Origin: Laceyella sacchari
GTDB lineage: Bacteria > Bacillota > Bacilli > Thermoactinomycetales > Thermoactinomycetaceae
Reading direction: 5' to 3'
Assembly: GCF_004343255.1 (NCBI RefSeq)
Contig: NZ_SMDD01000001.1
Location: forward strand, 632,577 to 696,576
Length of the DNA stretch: 64,000 nucleotides
Translations under genes and position numbers: made by a program
In this document: piece after piece, positions 17,409 to 26,506 of the stretch
How positions within the stretch are numbered: position 1 is the stretch's first letter
How the letters are laid out: the number at the start of each line of letters is the position of its first letter
The notes under the pieces: model-generated
Told to the model about the DNA's origin: nothing
Database searches by the model: none
Seen by the model: the letters and a program-made list of their open reading frames with translations, nothing else

Positions 17409-17825
17409 ATGGAGTGGAAGCACGCAAGTTTACCATATCGTATCAGTGATAACAAAGAGTTGTTGGAGCTGGACACCATTTATCACTTGTTGCAGACAAG
17501 TTATTGGGCTGCAAAACGTTCGCGGGAAACGGTGGCAAAGAGCATTGAACACTCTTTATGCTTTGGCCTTTACGGAGAGGGAGGGCAAGTCGGGTTCATG
17601 CGAGTGGTGACAGATTACGCGACCTTTTCATGGATTTGCGATGTGATTATCGATCCGCGCCACAGGGGCCAGGGGCTGGCAAAATGGATGATGCAAGTGT
17701 TGGGGGAGCACCCCGCCGTGCGTCACACGTATATGATACTGGCTACGCGCGATGCGCACGGTTTGTATGAGCAGTTTGGGTTCCAACGGCGGGAAATATT
17801 GGACAAAAGACCTGTTAACAGCTGA
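17409..17825 (+). CDS. GNAT-family N-acetyltransferase
   Basis: This 138-residue protein has the acetyl-CoA binding motif V.IDPRHRGQGLAKWMM (R/Q-x-x-G-x-G/A) and the C-terminal GLYEQFGFQRR motif B. ATG at 17409 follows GGAGG at 17396-17400. The substrate is unknown. It is monocistronic and convergent with the PhzF-like gene. Confidence 0.88.
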   Translation: MEWKHASLPYRISDNKELLELDTIYHLLQTSYWAAKRSRETVAKSIEHSLCFGLYGEGGQVGFMRVVTDYATFSWICDVIIDPRHRGQGLAKWMMQVLGEHPAVRHTYMILATRDAHGLYEQFGFQRREILDKRPVNS

Positions 17826-17845
17826 AGAACGAAGTTAGTCGCTTG

Positions 17846-18751
17846 TCAAAGGAGAGATTGCAAGTCTACCTTTTTCATTTGCGAAATGGTTGCCGTTCCA
17901 CCTACCCATGTTTGGATAATGTGGTTTTTACTCACAATGCCTGCCGTTTCGAGTAAACTGGGCCTTCCCATGGCAAATCCTTGTCCGACGGTATATGCAT
18001 ATCGCCCATTCTGCTGATGGCGAGAAGGGGAATAAAAAGCAAGGTATGCACCGAGTGCACAAGCAGCCACGCCTGTCGCCGGATCTTCGTTGTATCCGAC
18101 TTGGTTGGGAAATTGTCGGGCTTCAACATCACATTGGGCGAATTGGGGGCGCAATGTGAACGGATAAAAGCCGGTTGTCCCATATCGGTCACACAATTCC
18201 CATAGTAATGCGAAGTCAGGTTCTAATCGTTGCAATGTGTTGCCGTTGCGAAGGGGGATCATCAGCTTGGGGCGGGCGGTGGAGACTGATTGAATTGGCC
18301 CTACGCTCAGATCGAATGCTTCCTCGCTGATCCTTAAGGCTTGTGCCACTTCTGCGAGTGTCGGATTTTTCTCGCTGAACTCAGGGGGGAATTGGTTCAC
18401 AGTAACCTGCAAACGTTCGTGCTTCTCTTGAGCCCGCACTTTTACCTCGCCCAGCGGAGTTTCTATCGTTCCTTGTATTTGGCCCCTCTGTTGTGACATG
18501 CACCAATAACTGACTGCTCCTACAGTGGCATGAACACACATGGACATCTCATGGTTGGGAACAAAGTATCTCAGTTTGAAAAGAGAAGTCGGACGGTCAG
18601 GAGACAAGATAAAGGCAGTTTCAACACCAAAACGAGCAGCGATCTGCTGCATTTGCTCACTTGTCAGGGATTCCCCACCCAATACCAAGGGACAGGGATT
18701 ACCACTATCCGCAGTCAAGCCGAATACATTGGTTTGCACCACCGTTGCCAT
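17846..18751 (-). CDS. PhzF-family isomerase
   Basis: This 301-residue protein has the two-lobed PhzF fold, with the catalytic Glu in GVETAF (Glu44), the motif HEMSMCVHAT that lines the active site, and the second-lobe ATGVAACALGAYLA. Family members isomerise or epimerise small acids; only true PhzF makes phenazines and no phenazine genes are nearby, so the substrate is unknown. ATG at 18751 follows AAAGGAG. Confidence 0.88.
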   Translation of the reverse strand: MATVVQTNVFGLTADSGNPCPLVLGGESLTSEQMQQIAARFGVETAFILSPDRPTSLFKLRYFVPNHEMSMCVHATVGAVSYWCMSQQRGQIQGTIETPLGEVKVRAQEKHERLQVTVNQFPPEFSEKNPTLAEVAQALRISEEAFDLSVGPIQSVSTARPKLMIPLRNGNTLQRLEPDFALLWELCDRYGTTGFYPFTLRPQFAQCDVEARQFPNQVGYNEDPATGVAACALGAYLAFYSPSRHQQNGRYAYTVGQGFAMGRPSLLETAGIVSKNHIIQTWVGGTATISQMKKVDLQSLL

Positions 18752-19022
18752 CTGCGTGGCTCCTTTCTGGAATTTATTTGGAAAAACAAGGTTGAGACAG
18801 ATGCGCCACCCTGTAGCTGGATGATCACATGATCGATCTCTTTTTGTGGATATTGATGGCTAACATTTGTTCCAATATCACTTAAGGAGCGTGCGGTAGG
18901 TTTGTCAAAATGGTGGATCGGATCCAATCAAAACACATCTATTAAAATTATGCGATTTGTTATGAACAGACGCAAGCAATTAAAAAATAGATAAGCGATT
19001 TATTGTTGCAACCAAACAGCCT
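18752..19022. other. Intergenic region upstream of the PhzF-like gene
   Basis: No gene is supported here. A minus-strand frame (18715-18927) overlaps the PhzF-like gene start and lacks a ribosome binding site. The promoter of that gene is expected here but no clear -35/-10 pair was found. Confidence 0.4.
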
Positions 19023-19054
19023 AAGAGGCTACCACACACCGTGGTAGCCTCTTT
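19023..19054. terminator. Bidirectional hairpin terminator
   Basis: A perfect 13-bp stem AAGAGGCTACCAC / GTGGTAGCCTCTT is flanked by A/T-rich ends. It lies directly after the minus-strand ORF ending at 19056, supporting that ORF or its ancestor as once expressed. Confidence 0.75.
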
Positions 19055-19055
19055 G

Positions 19056-19262
19056 TCAATAAGTTTGATTGCCGTAATTAAGTTCAAAATCGATTTTCAT
19101 GCCTTTGGGAATCTTGATGCGCAAGGTGTAATTTCCTTTCGGTGGTTCTTTCAGTGCCTTGGACAGGAGATTGTGACGCTTGACTTCATTTGCTTTGAGC
19201 GCGACGGAGTAAGAGCGGACCGCCTTGTCCGTTTTTTTTGTTTGAGAGCGTTTGAAAGCGAG
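19056..19262 (-). pseudogene. Fragment of a BsuPI-like or similar beta-sandwich protein
   Basis: About 68 codons from an ATG at 19262 to the stop at 19056 read like the second half of a secreted beta domain (SYSVALKANEVKRHN ... PPKGNYTLRIKIPKG ... FELNYGN), reminiscent of BsuPI domains. No signal peptide, ribosome binding site or N-terminal half is found upstream. The terminator directly downstream fits a formerly longer gene. Either a 5'-truncated pseudogene or a short unknown protein. Confidence 0.4.
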
Positions 19263-19655
19263 CATGTATTTGGCGATGGCTGGTTGCCAACAAGGAGGAG
19301 GCAAAAAAACATTTTCCAGTGTCGCAAATCATGTGATGTTGATGAGGAGGATTTGCCAAGCGTACGATTGCCAGTGTAAAACGACTGGTATAATGGGAGA
19401 ATAAATAGCAGTGTAGAGATGGGTTTTTGTATGAAAAATATATATAGATTTTTACTATTAAACGAATTTGTGTGGAAGTGAGTTTCGATCATGTTGAGTG
19501 AATACAAAGGTAAAGTGGGGTTTTAGTGATTGGTAGGGGGTTATCCTGCTTTTTATATTGAAAATAATATTTATTTTTATTATATTCTATATGCAAAAAT
19601 ACAGATGAGTATGTTATTATAGAAAAGGAGTAAATTTTAGAAAGGGGTTTTAAAT

Positions 19656-20102
19656 GTGGATGGGAAAAGAATGGGAGTTTGTTTGCTCGCTTTCTTGATG
19701 GTCACCGCATTGTGTGGAGTGATTCCGTCCAATTCTTACGCGTCTGCAGAAGAAACAATTGAAACCTCGTTTAAAATTGCAGAAAATATTAATTATTTTC
19801 CGGATGAAGTGAAAAGCAAAGTGCAAGAACTTCAGTGGCGGGTTACTGATGGCCATGCATTGGTTCATAAAGATGGAATTGCTTATGTGATTTTGTCTTT
19901 GGGAATTCGGCCGACAACCGGCTATGCGATCGAGGTTGATAGTGTTGTCCGGATCAATGACACTCGGTTGCTCATTTGGGCTAATGAAATTAAGCCGCAG
20001 CCTCATGCCGTAGTCTCTCCGCAATTGACCAGCCCCGTCCAAGTTCTGTCAATGCCTGATCCTTCCCACAAGATTAAGCATGTTTCCGTATGGATTAATT
20101 AA
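19656..20102 (+). CDS. Secreted protein with PrcB C-terminal-like domain
   Basis: This 148-residue protein has a signal peptide (about 1-30, VCLLAFLMVTALCGVIPSNS then YASA). The mature part contains YVILSLGIRPTTGYAIEVDSV, the characteristic first half of the PrcB_C (protease complex inhibitor-type) beta domain, and SPQLTSPVQVLSMP in the expected later position. GTG at 19656 is taken as start, behind AAAGGGG. It would act outside the membrane, perhaps as a protease-binding protein (inference from family). The next gene, another small secreted protein, follows by 42 bp. Confidence 0.7.
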   Translation: MDGKRMGVCLLAFLMVTALCGVIPSNSYASAEETIETSFKIAENINYFPDEVKSKVQELQWRVTDGHALVHKDGIAYVILSLGIRPTTGYAIEVDSVVRINDTRLLIWANEIKPQPHAVVSPQLTSPVQVLSMPDPSHKIKHVSVWIN

Positions 20103-20144
20103 ATAGAATAACCTTTGCCTTATTTATTCGTTGGAGGAAAGAGC

Positions 20145-20516
20145 ATGAATAAGTGGTTGGTATCTGTAGCGTTGGTTTTAGTGAGCATATGGGGGCAAGC
20201 GTCCATGGTCAGAGCACATGAGCAGGTGGCGTCGATGCAAGCCGCAGCCGGCCAGTCGGGTGATGCCGCCTGTGAGAATGGACGGCTACAAGCGTCAGTA
20301 GTTGATGGAGGAGCATCAGTCCGCCTTGAACCACGCGTAGACGCGGAGGTGGAACTCACGTGGCCGGGGGGAACCACCCATGGTTTTAACGGGATGGTAA
20401 AGGGTGATTTGGTAAACGGGTCAAATATTTGGTACTTCTTTAACACATTGATGGGTTTCCGTTATGTCCATGCTTCTGAACTGCAAAGCATCCAATGCAT
20501 GAATTATTCAAAATGA
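20145..20516 (+). CDS. Secreted SH3-like domain protein
   Basis: This 123-residue protein has a signal peptide (MNKWLVSVALVLVSIWGQASMVRA) and a mature domain with bacterial SH3 features: ASVRLEPRVDAEVELTWPGG, then NGSNIWYFFNT and GFRYVHASEL. Two cysteines (in DAACENG and IQCMN) could pair. ATG at 20145 follows GGAGGAAAG. It probably shares an operon with the preceding PrcB_C-like gene. Confidence 0.72.
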   Translation: MNKWLVSVALVLVSIWGQASMVRAHEQVASMQAAAGQSGDAACENGRLQASVVDGGASVRLEPRVDAEVELTWPGGTTHGFNGMVKGDLVNGSNIWYFFNTLMGFRYVHASELQSIQCMNYSK

Positions 20517-20553
20517 ATCAGCTGATGCGCCTGTGACGGTACACCTAAAAGAT

Positions 20554-20715
20554 CCTCGCCTTGACTAGGGTGTGTCTGGAAAATCAAATTGGTGGGAAGA
20601 AGCGGAGGAAAAACCTTTTCTTGAGGAGCGCTTCGTTACGCGTGAAGCGAATGAGTAAATGGTTTTGAAACTGCTGAACTACTCATCAGACACACCCTGA
20701 GGCGGGGCTTTTTTT
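20554..20715 (+). terminator. Terminator split by a MITE-like element
   Basis: CCTCGCC at 20554-20560 pairs over seven positions (one G-U) with GGCGGGG at 20701-20707, which is followed by TTTTTTT. The two arms flank the MITE copy exactly, so an original short terminator loop now contains the 132-bp element. The element is itself a hairpin, so termination may still work. Confidence 0.6.
20567..20698 (+). repeat. MITE-like element, copy B (complete)
   Basis: A 132-bp element bounded by the 12-bp inverted repeats AGGGTGTGTCTG and CAGACACACCCT. Inside, AAAACCTTTTCT faces AGTAAATGGTTTT, and GCGCTTCG faces CGTGAAGCG, so the whole element can fold into one long hairpin. It aligns with copies at 10035, 34882 and 56478. 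No ORF is present. Confidence 0.85.
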
Positions 20716-20846
20716 GTTGCCCAATATCAGGTGTGAAAGCTGATGAAAGGGCTGGTACGGCAAATGCACGTACGCGGTTTGCATGATTTGATGTCATGGC
20801 TGATCCCCTTTATAATTAGGAAAGCGAAATAAAGGAGATAGTGCAA

Positions 20847-21551
20847 ATGAATCTTGATCAGATGCAAGAAACGCCTACAGTGTTTCATGCGAAGAAGCAG
20901 GAAGCAGGAATGCGTGTGCTCATGGTCACTGCAGTTTCAGCTGAAAAAGAAGCAGTGTTGCGTGGGATTGGCGACACCGCAAATTTTCATGTAATGGCTG
21001 CTGGTGTTGGGCCCGTTGCAGCCGCGATCAGTACAGCGACGGCATTGGCTGCGGGCAAGTATGACCTGGTGATTGCGGCTGGCATCGCTGGGGGGTTCAA
21101 AGGAAGAGCTGAACTGGGTTCGCTTGTAGTGGCGGATGAGATCATCGCCGCCGATTTGGGAGCGCAGTCACCAGAAGGGTTTCTCAGCTTGGACGAGCTT
21201 GGCTTTGGTTCAACAAGGTTTCGGGCGGACGAAGACTGGATGAGACAAGTCGTTGAGGCTTTGCACATGGCTGGATTGCCGGTCACCACTGGTGCAGTTC
21301 TTACCGTGTCAACGGTGACGGGCACGGCAGAGACTGCCGCCGAGCTGGTTGCACGGGTGCCGAGAGCCACCGCTGAAGGGATGGAAGGATTTGGTGTGGC
21401 CGCCGCAGCGAGCCGTTGCGGTGTGCCAATTCTTGAACTGCGCGCCATCTCCAATCCTGTTGGCCCGCGCGACCGGGATGCTTGGCGAATCAGTGAAGCG
21501 TTGGAGGCGTTGACTGCCGCCAGCTCAGTACTACGGGAGGTGTTGACATGA
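20847..21551 (+). CDS. mqnB: Futalosine hydrolase MqnB
   Basis: This 234-residue nucleoside phosphorylase-like enzyme splits futalosine (or aminofutalosine) to dehypoxanthine futalosine and a purine base in the alternative menaquinone pathway. Features are RVLMVTAVSAEKEAVLRG at the start of the fold (after a 20-residue extension), GVGPVAAA, AAGIAGGF, and EGMEGFGVAAAASRCGVPILELRAISNPVG, where MEGFGVA distinguishes MqnB from MTA/SAH nucleosidase. ATG at 20847 lies 9 bases after AAAGGAG; GTG at 20841 is too close. It overlaps mqnD by 4 bp. Confidence 0.93.
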   Translation: MNLDQMQETPTVFHAKKQEAGMRVLMVTAVSAEKEAVLRGIGDTANFHVMAAGVGPVAAAISTATALAAGKYDLVIAAGIAGGFKGRAELGSLVVADEIIAADLGAQSPEGFLSLDELGFGSTRFRADEDWMRQVVEALHMAGLPVTTGAVLTVSTVTGTAETAAELVARVPRATAEGMEGFGVAAAASRCGVPILELRAISNPVGPRDRDAWRISEALEALTAASSVLREVLT

Positions 21552-22399
21552 AGATCGCTTTTTCTCCTTGTCCCAATGACACATTTGTATTTCACGCTTG
21601 GGTGCATGGGTTCGTGCCAGGCGCGCCGCAATTAGACGTCACGTATGCCGATATTGACATCACCAACGGGTTAGCCGCCGAGCCGGGCGGACCGGATGTG
21701 TTGAAAATATCGTGTGCGGCTTTGCCGTGGGTGATGTCAGAATACGTTTTGTTGCCGTGCGGGGGTGCCCTGGGAAGGGGTTGCGGGCCATTGGTGTTGA
21801 CGGCTGGTGAAGAAGATGCTTGTCAGCCGGATATGTTGTCAGGACGTAGGGTGGCTGTTCCCAGTGAGCGTTCAACCGCTTATCTTTTGTTTCGGCTATG
21901 GGCGGCTCAACAGGTGCCCGGAGGCGTGGGTGAGATTGTGGTCATGCCGTTTCATGAAATTATGCCGGCAGTGCGTGACGGAGCAGTCGATGCTGGCTTG
22001 GTGATACATGAAGCCCGTTTTACTTACCCGTCTTATGGTTTGAAACAGGTGGTCGACTTGGGGCAATGGTGGGAGGAAGACACGGGCTTGCCGATTCCAC
22101 TGGGGGCGATTATCGCCCGGCGCTCTCTCGACGTTGAGGCCATCGCAGGCTGGATCCGCGCGTCGGTCGCATACGGCTGGGCGCATCCCGCCGCTTCACG
22201 GGAGTATGTGTTGCGCCACGCTCAAGAGTTGGATCCGGAAGTGGCCCAAGCGCACATCAATCTATATGTAAATGAATACACGGCCAATTTGGGCGAGACC
22301 GGATATGCAGCAATCAATGCTTTGCTTGGCCGGGCCGCACAAGAAGGACTGGTGCCCAAAGTCGATCCGGCGGTACTATCATTTCCGCAAAGAGTCTGA
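21548..22399 (+). CDS. mqnD: 1,4-dihydroxy-6-naphthoate synthase MqnD
   Basis: This 283-residue enzyme converts cyclic de-hypoxanthine futalosine to 1,4-dihydroxy-6-naphthoate. It opens with IAFSPCPNDTFVFHAWVHG, the strongest signature of MqnD, and has the periplasmic-binding-protein fold with SERSTAYLLFRLW and the DAGLVIHEARFTY motif containing the catalytic His. It is translationally coupled to mqnB. mqnA, mqnC and mqnE are not in the window. Confidence 0.95.
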   Translation: MKIAFSPCPNDTFVFHAWVHGFVPGAPQLDVTYADIDITNGLAAEPGGPDVLKISCAALPWVMSEYVLLPCGGALGRGCGPLVLTAGEEDACQPDMLSGRRVAVPSERSTAYLLFRLWAAQQVPGGVGEIVVMPFHEIMPAVRDGAVDAGLVIHEARFTYPSYGLKQVVDLGQWWEEDTGLPIPLGAIIARRSLDVEAIAGWIRASVAYGWAHPAASREYVLRHAQELDPEVAQAHINLYVNEYTANLGETGYAAINALLGRAAQEGLVPKVDPAVLSFPQRV

Positions 22400-22438
22400 T
22401 AGAAGCGGTACCTCCATTGGCTTACAGGACGTGTTACC

Positions 22439-22472
22439 CACCCCCGTCAACGATACATGGCGGGGGTGTTCT
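22439..22472 (+). terminator. Terminator of the mqnBD operon
   Basis: CACCCCCG and CGGGGGTG form an 8-bp GC-rich stem around a 14-nt loop, followed by TTCTT, 40 bp after the mqnD stop codon. Confidence 0.75.
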
Positions 22473-22704
22473 TATGACTGTTTGGGGAGTCAGGAAGGAA
22501 AAAAACGACAAATTTGTTAACAGCAAACTTTCGTAGCATTTATGTAACGATTTCGAAACAACTTTTCTCGGGTATAGATTTATACTTAATTTAAATTTAA
22601 AAATTTTATAATGGTGGTGATTAAAGGGAAAAGGTGAATTAATTGTCTGTAGGATGAACATTTTCATTTTATTAAAATGTTTGATTATATGGAGGGGATT
22701 CACT

Positions 22705-25380
22705 ATGAAAAAGCTTATCCCTTATGTATTGTGTGCCTCTCTTGTGCTGGGAACGGGAGGATGGGGGAGTCCGGCTGTTGCCGCATCGCCTACTCCTCAT
22801 GTTGCGGCAACTGCGCAAAAAAACAAGTTGGTGCCGGGTGTTGTTGCCAGCAAAGGGAAACAAGCTTCTGTCATCATTGAGATGAGCGAAGCGCCAACCG
22901 TGGTGTACAGTTCTTTGTCTAAAACCAAGAAGGGGCCGCTGAAAAACGAAGGGGAATATCGCAAATACTTGGGCCAAAAACAAAAGCAGTTGATTGCAGA
23001 AATGAAAGAACGCTCTCCGGGCCTGCGGGTGAAACGTACCTATGATACGGTTTTCTCAGGTATGGCTGTCACCCTCAAAGGGGATGATTTACAAAAAGTG
23101 GCGGCTTTTCCCGGTGTGAAACGCATCCACCCTATACGTACTTACAAAGCCTTGATGTCTAAAAGCGCCCCGCTGATCGGAGCACCGGATGTTTGGAAGA
23201 TGCGCGATGGCCGAAAACAGGCGGTTACCGGCAAAGGCATCAAAGTTGCTGTCATCGATTCGGGCGTGGATATGAATCACCCTGATCTGAAAAAGAATAT
23301 GATTGGCGGATATGACTTTGTAGAAAATGACAAGATTCCGCAGGATGAAGTGGGGCATGGCACACATGTCGCCGGGACCATCGCGGCCAACGGAAAAATC
23401 AAAGGGGTGGCTCCCGAAGCATCCCTGTTGGCTTACCGGGTATTGGGGGCGCATGGCGGTGGAACCACGGACTGGGTTATCAGTGGGATCGAGCAAGCGG
23501 TCAAAGACCGAGCCGATGTGATGAACCTCTCTTTGGGGATGGATGTCAATGTGCCGGATGAAGCTGTCTCTCAATCCCTTGAACGGGCGGTCAAAAAAGG
23601 GATTGTGGTTGTTGTTGCCAACGGCAATGCGGGTCCCGCAACCTGGAGTGTCGGAGCACCTGCCGCATCCCCCAATATCATCTCCGTCGGGGCTTCAACG
23701 AAGATTATTCCTTCCCCGGTTGTGCAGGTAGTCGGGGACAACAAGAAAATGGAGACCAATTTAATCACTTCATCGCCCCAATTTCCATTGAAGGGAACTT
23801 ATCAGCTGGTAGATGCAGGAAAAGGTAAAAAATCTGACTTCAAAAAAATCGATGCCAAAGGCAAGATCGCATTGGTTCAACGGAGCGGTGATGATGTACA
23901 GGAGGTTGCCGAAAACGCCAAACGAGCTGGAGCGATGGCTGTAATCATCTATAATCACCTCAAAGGTGACTGGTTTGCCATCCCGATGGAAACAAATGAA
24001 AATGACGAACCGGACACAAAGCGCTTTGTGCCAATCGTGACGATTTCCGGCGATTTTGGTACCCACATCAAGAATCAGCTAGCTGCTGGCAAAACAGAGA
24101 TCAAGCTCAGCTCAGTCAAACGGGAAAAAATGGTCGACTTCAGTTCACGCGGACCGGCCAATGGCATCTGGGATGTTAAGCCGGATGTGACAGCACCCGG
24201 TGTCGACATTGTAAGCACCTTGCCCCGTTCCTTAGAGAAAACGGGATATGGAAAAATGAGCGGAACAAGCATGGCTACCCCGCACGTGGCTGGAGCTGCC
24301 GCATTGCTTTTGCAGAAGCATCCCGACTGGAATCCGGAACAAGTAAAATCGGCCTTGTCTAATACGGCGGTCAAGCTGAAGGATACGGAGAAGAAAGAGT
24401 ATTCCCCCATTTCGCAGGGAGCTGGGCGTATTGATTTGCCCAAGGCGATCACTACACAATCCCTGGTCGTTTCAAACCGCCTCAGCTTTGGTTTGTTACA
24501 ACCCAAAACTGGGGTGAAGAAGATCGATCGAACCTTACGGGTAGAAAACCTGTCTGGCAAAGCGAAACGCTATGCCGTACGAGCGGAGCTAGACAATGGC
24601 AAAAAAGGAATTCGCGTGACTGTTCCGTCCACCCTAGTAGTCGGTGCTAAATCACAGGGGCAGGTGCCGGTGACGATGAGCTTTAACACATCTTTGCCCC
24701 GCGGGATTTACACGGGAGCCGTATTTTTGAAAGATGGAAAACAAGAATTGAAGGTTCCCTTTATCGCTTTGAATGAACCGAAGGGCTATGAAGTCATCAC
24801 CAGTTTGGGACAATCTGCATACATCATCTCACCCGACGGCAAAGATGAACACAAATTTACGCTCTTGACGTACTATTTGGCTGTGGTGCCATCTTCGTTG
24901 AAAATCACCGCCGAAAGCTCGGAAGGCGGGAAAAAGTATCTGCTATATCAAACCAACAATCCGGCCGCTGGCTACACGGATTGGATGTGGGATGGGAAAG
25001 ACAGCAAAGGGAAGAAGTTACCTGATGGAGATTACGTGATTATCGTCGAATGTGAATACTTGGGGAAAAAAGCAGAAGCCAACTTCTTCGTCCTCATCGA
25101 CACCAAAGCCCCGGTTATCACCGAATTAACAGCCGACGCTGATCAACTGTCAGGCAAAGTGAAAGAAGCTTGGCTGGAAGAGGTGAGCTGGCGTCTCGCT
25201 GGAGAGAAAGATTGGCAGATTATCGAAGATTTGAACTATGTTGAAGATGGATTATTTGAGTTCCATCATGCGTTTACAAAGGGCCAATTGAAACCCGGCA
25301 AAAATTCGGTCACCCTTCGAGTGAAAGATGCTGTGGGTCATGTGACCACCAAAAAGGTGGAAATTGCTTTGCCGCAGTGA
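22705..25380 (+). CDS. Secreted subtilisin-like serine protease (S8 family, Vpr-like)
   Basis: This 891-residue preproprotease has a signal peptide (about 1-27), an inhibitor I9 propeptide (about 48-150), and a catalytic domain with Asp185 (VIDSGVD), His218 (GHGTHVAG) and Ser522 (GTSMATPHVAG). A PA domain is inserted between His and Ser (about 345-470), as in Vpr-type minor extracellular proteases. The C-terminal part holds an Fn3-like region (about 590-690) and a FlgD-like Ig segment (WDGKDSKGKKLPDGDY). ATG at 22705 follows GGAGGGG. It presumably degrades extracellular protein. It is monocistronic, with an AT-rich 230-bp leader. Confidence 0.95.
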   Translation: MKKLIPYVLCASLVLGTGGWGSPAVAASPTPHVAATAQKNKLVPGVVASKGKQASVIIEMSEAPTVVYSSLSKTKKGPLKNEGEYRKYLGQKQKQLIAEMKERSPGLRVKRTYDTVFSGMAVTLKGDDLQKVAAFPGVKRIHPIRTYKALMSKSAPLIGAPDVWKMRDGRKQAVTGKGIKVAVIDSGVDMNHPDLKKNMIGGYDFVENDKIPQDEVGHGTHVAGTIAANGKIKGVAPEASLLAYRVLGAHGGGTTDWVISGIEQAVKDRADVMNLSLGMDVNVPDEAVSQSLERAVKKGIVVVVANGNAGPATWSVGAPAASPNIISVGASTKIIPSPVVQVVGDNKKMETNLITSSPQFPLKGTYQLVDAGKGKKSDFKKIDAKGKIALVQRSGDDVQEVAENAKRAGAMAVIIYNHLKGDWFAIPMETNENDEPDTKRFVPIVTISGDFGTHIKNQLAAGKTEIKLSSVKREKMVDFSSRGPANGIWDVKPDVTAPGVDIVSTLPRSLEKTGYGKMSGTSMATPHVAGAAALLLQKHPDWNPEQVKSALSNTAVKLKDTEKKEYSPISQGAGRIDLPKAITTQSLVVSNRLSFGLLQPKTGVKKIDRTLRVENLSGKAKRYAVRAELDNGKKGIRVTVPSTLVVGAKSQGQVPVTMSFNTSLPRGIYTGAVFLKDGKQELKVPFIALNEPKGYEVITSLGQSAYIISPDGKDEHKFTLLTYYLAVVPSSLKITAESSEGGKKYLLYQTNNPAAGYTDWMWDGKDSKGKKLPDGDYVIIVECEYLGKKAEANFFVLIDTKAPVITELTADADQLSGKVKEAWLEEVSWRLAGEKDWQIIEDLNYVEDGLFEFHHAFTKGQLKPGKNSVTLRVKDAVGHVTTKKVEIALPQ

Positions 25381-25392
25381 CATAGGCAGGAC

Positions 25393-25436
25393 AAAGCCGC
25401 TGACATCCGCCAATCAGGCGGGCCGGCGGCTTTTTT
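25393..25436 (+). terminator. Terminator of the subtilisin gene
   Basis: AAGCCGC pairs with GCGGCTT across a loop that contains a second small hairpin (CCGCC/GGCGG), followed by TTTTTT. It also separates the convergent gene ending at 25445. Confidence 0.8.
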
Positions 25437-25444
25437 CATGCTTG

Positions 25445-26506
25445 TTATTTTAATACAAATTCGGCGGTAACGGGATTATGGTCACTGTATTCAAATTGAA
25501 GCGAATGGCCATATACACGTTTCACTTCTACATTGGAGGAGACCAAGAAGCCGTCGATGTTGGACTGAAAGTTGATTCCCTGCTTAAAAGGGAGTGCCAA
25601 CGTTCTGGATGTGGGAACACTGCCATCTGCCACCCAAGTAAACCCTTTGGGCAGAAAGTCGGGCGGGATCGTTTGCATCCACTCAGGCCAAGATTCTTTC
25701 GCTTTAAATCGTTTTGGGTCCGTGCCAGGGATCAGGTGGTTCCAGTCTCCGCCCAGAATCAAATAGTTTCCTGCTTGCACGTGGCGTTGCATAAATTCTT
25801 TCAAAAAGGCCAGTTGTTGCTTTCTGACTTTTCCGCCTTTGTCAAAGGCAGACAGATGCAGGTTAACTAGGATCAATTCTTTCCCATTTTGTAAGGGAAT
25901 CCGATTTTCCATAATACACCGGTCCAAGTCAAATGGTTGCTGTGGCCAATCTTCCTTGCCATACAGGGAGAAGCGGGTGCTTTGCTTCAACTGATACTTG
26001 GATAAGGTGACCAGTCCCCCGTTGACAGAACCCATGGGGTCGAAGATGGGTATTGGCACCCATGGCACCAAATAATTTTGGGCAAACACCAATCCATAGT
26101 CCGGAAGATGTTGCCGCATGGCGGCCGGTTGGTTGATATGATAGCTTCGGGACGAGTCCACATCCACCTCTTGCAATAGATAGAACGAAGAAGCTTCTTT
26201 TTTCAAAAAGGCAAGGATCTTGTTTAAGTTTTTTGTAGTTTGCTCTTTACTGGCGGCACGGGAGCGGGTTCCTCCATCCATGAAGAAGTCTTGGTCTTTG
26301 TCCAAACCGGCGTAGCCGATGTTAAACGTGGTCACCGTGAACGGGATACCAGTAGTCAATTTCTGGCTCGCGTTATTGTTGACGGTGAGAGGCAGGATCG
26401 GTTCAGGTTCATAATCGGTCAGCGTCACATACAACAAAAACGCGCCAAAACACAGCAAGACCAGGGAACTGAATAAAGCCAATCCCCATAATGTCTTTTT
26501 TACCAT
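25445..26506 (-). CDS. Membrane-anchored endonuclease/exonuclease/phosphatase-family protein
   Basis: This 353-residue protein has an N-terminal TM anchor (about 4-32). The extracytoplasmic EEP domain shows TFNIGYAG with the first metal-site Asn, FYLLQEVDVDSSRSYHIN with the catalytic Glu, LVNLHLSAFDKGG with the DNase I-like His region, YLILGGDWNH, and a terminal YSDHNPVTAEF with the catalytic Asp-His. Substrate may be a phosphodiester in lipid, nucleotide or nucleic acid outside the cell; this cannot be told from sequence. ATG at 26506 follows GGGAGG. Confidence 0.88.
   Translation of the reverse strand: MVKKTLWGLALFSSLVLLCFGAFLLYVTLTDYEPEPILPLTVNNNASQKLTTGIPFTVTTFNIGYAGLDKDQDFFMDGGTRSRAASKEQTTKNLNKILAFLKKEASSFYLLQEVDVDSSRSYHINQPAAMRQHLPDYGLVFAQNYLVPWVPIPIFDPMGSVNGGLVTLSKYQLKQSTRFSLYGKEDWPQQPFDLDRCIMENRIPLQNGKELILVNLHLSAFDKGGKVRKQQLAFLKEFMQRHVQAGNYLILGGDWNHLIPGTDPKRFKAKESWPEWMQTIPPDFLPKGFTWVADGSVPTSRTLALPFKQGINFQSNIDGFLVSSNVEVKRVYGHSLQFEYSDHNPVTAEFVLK

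Noticed and set aside
19434-19484. 16-codon frame beginning MKNIYRFLLLNEF on the plus strand
   Set aside because: The ribosome binding site is weak, the length is easily reached by chance in A/T-rich DNA, and there is no neighbouring receptor gene to suggest a signal peptide.
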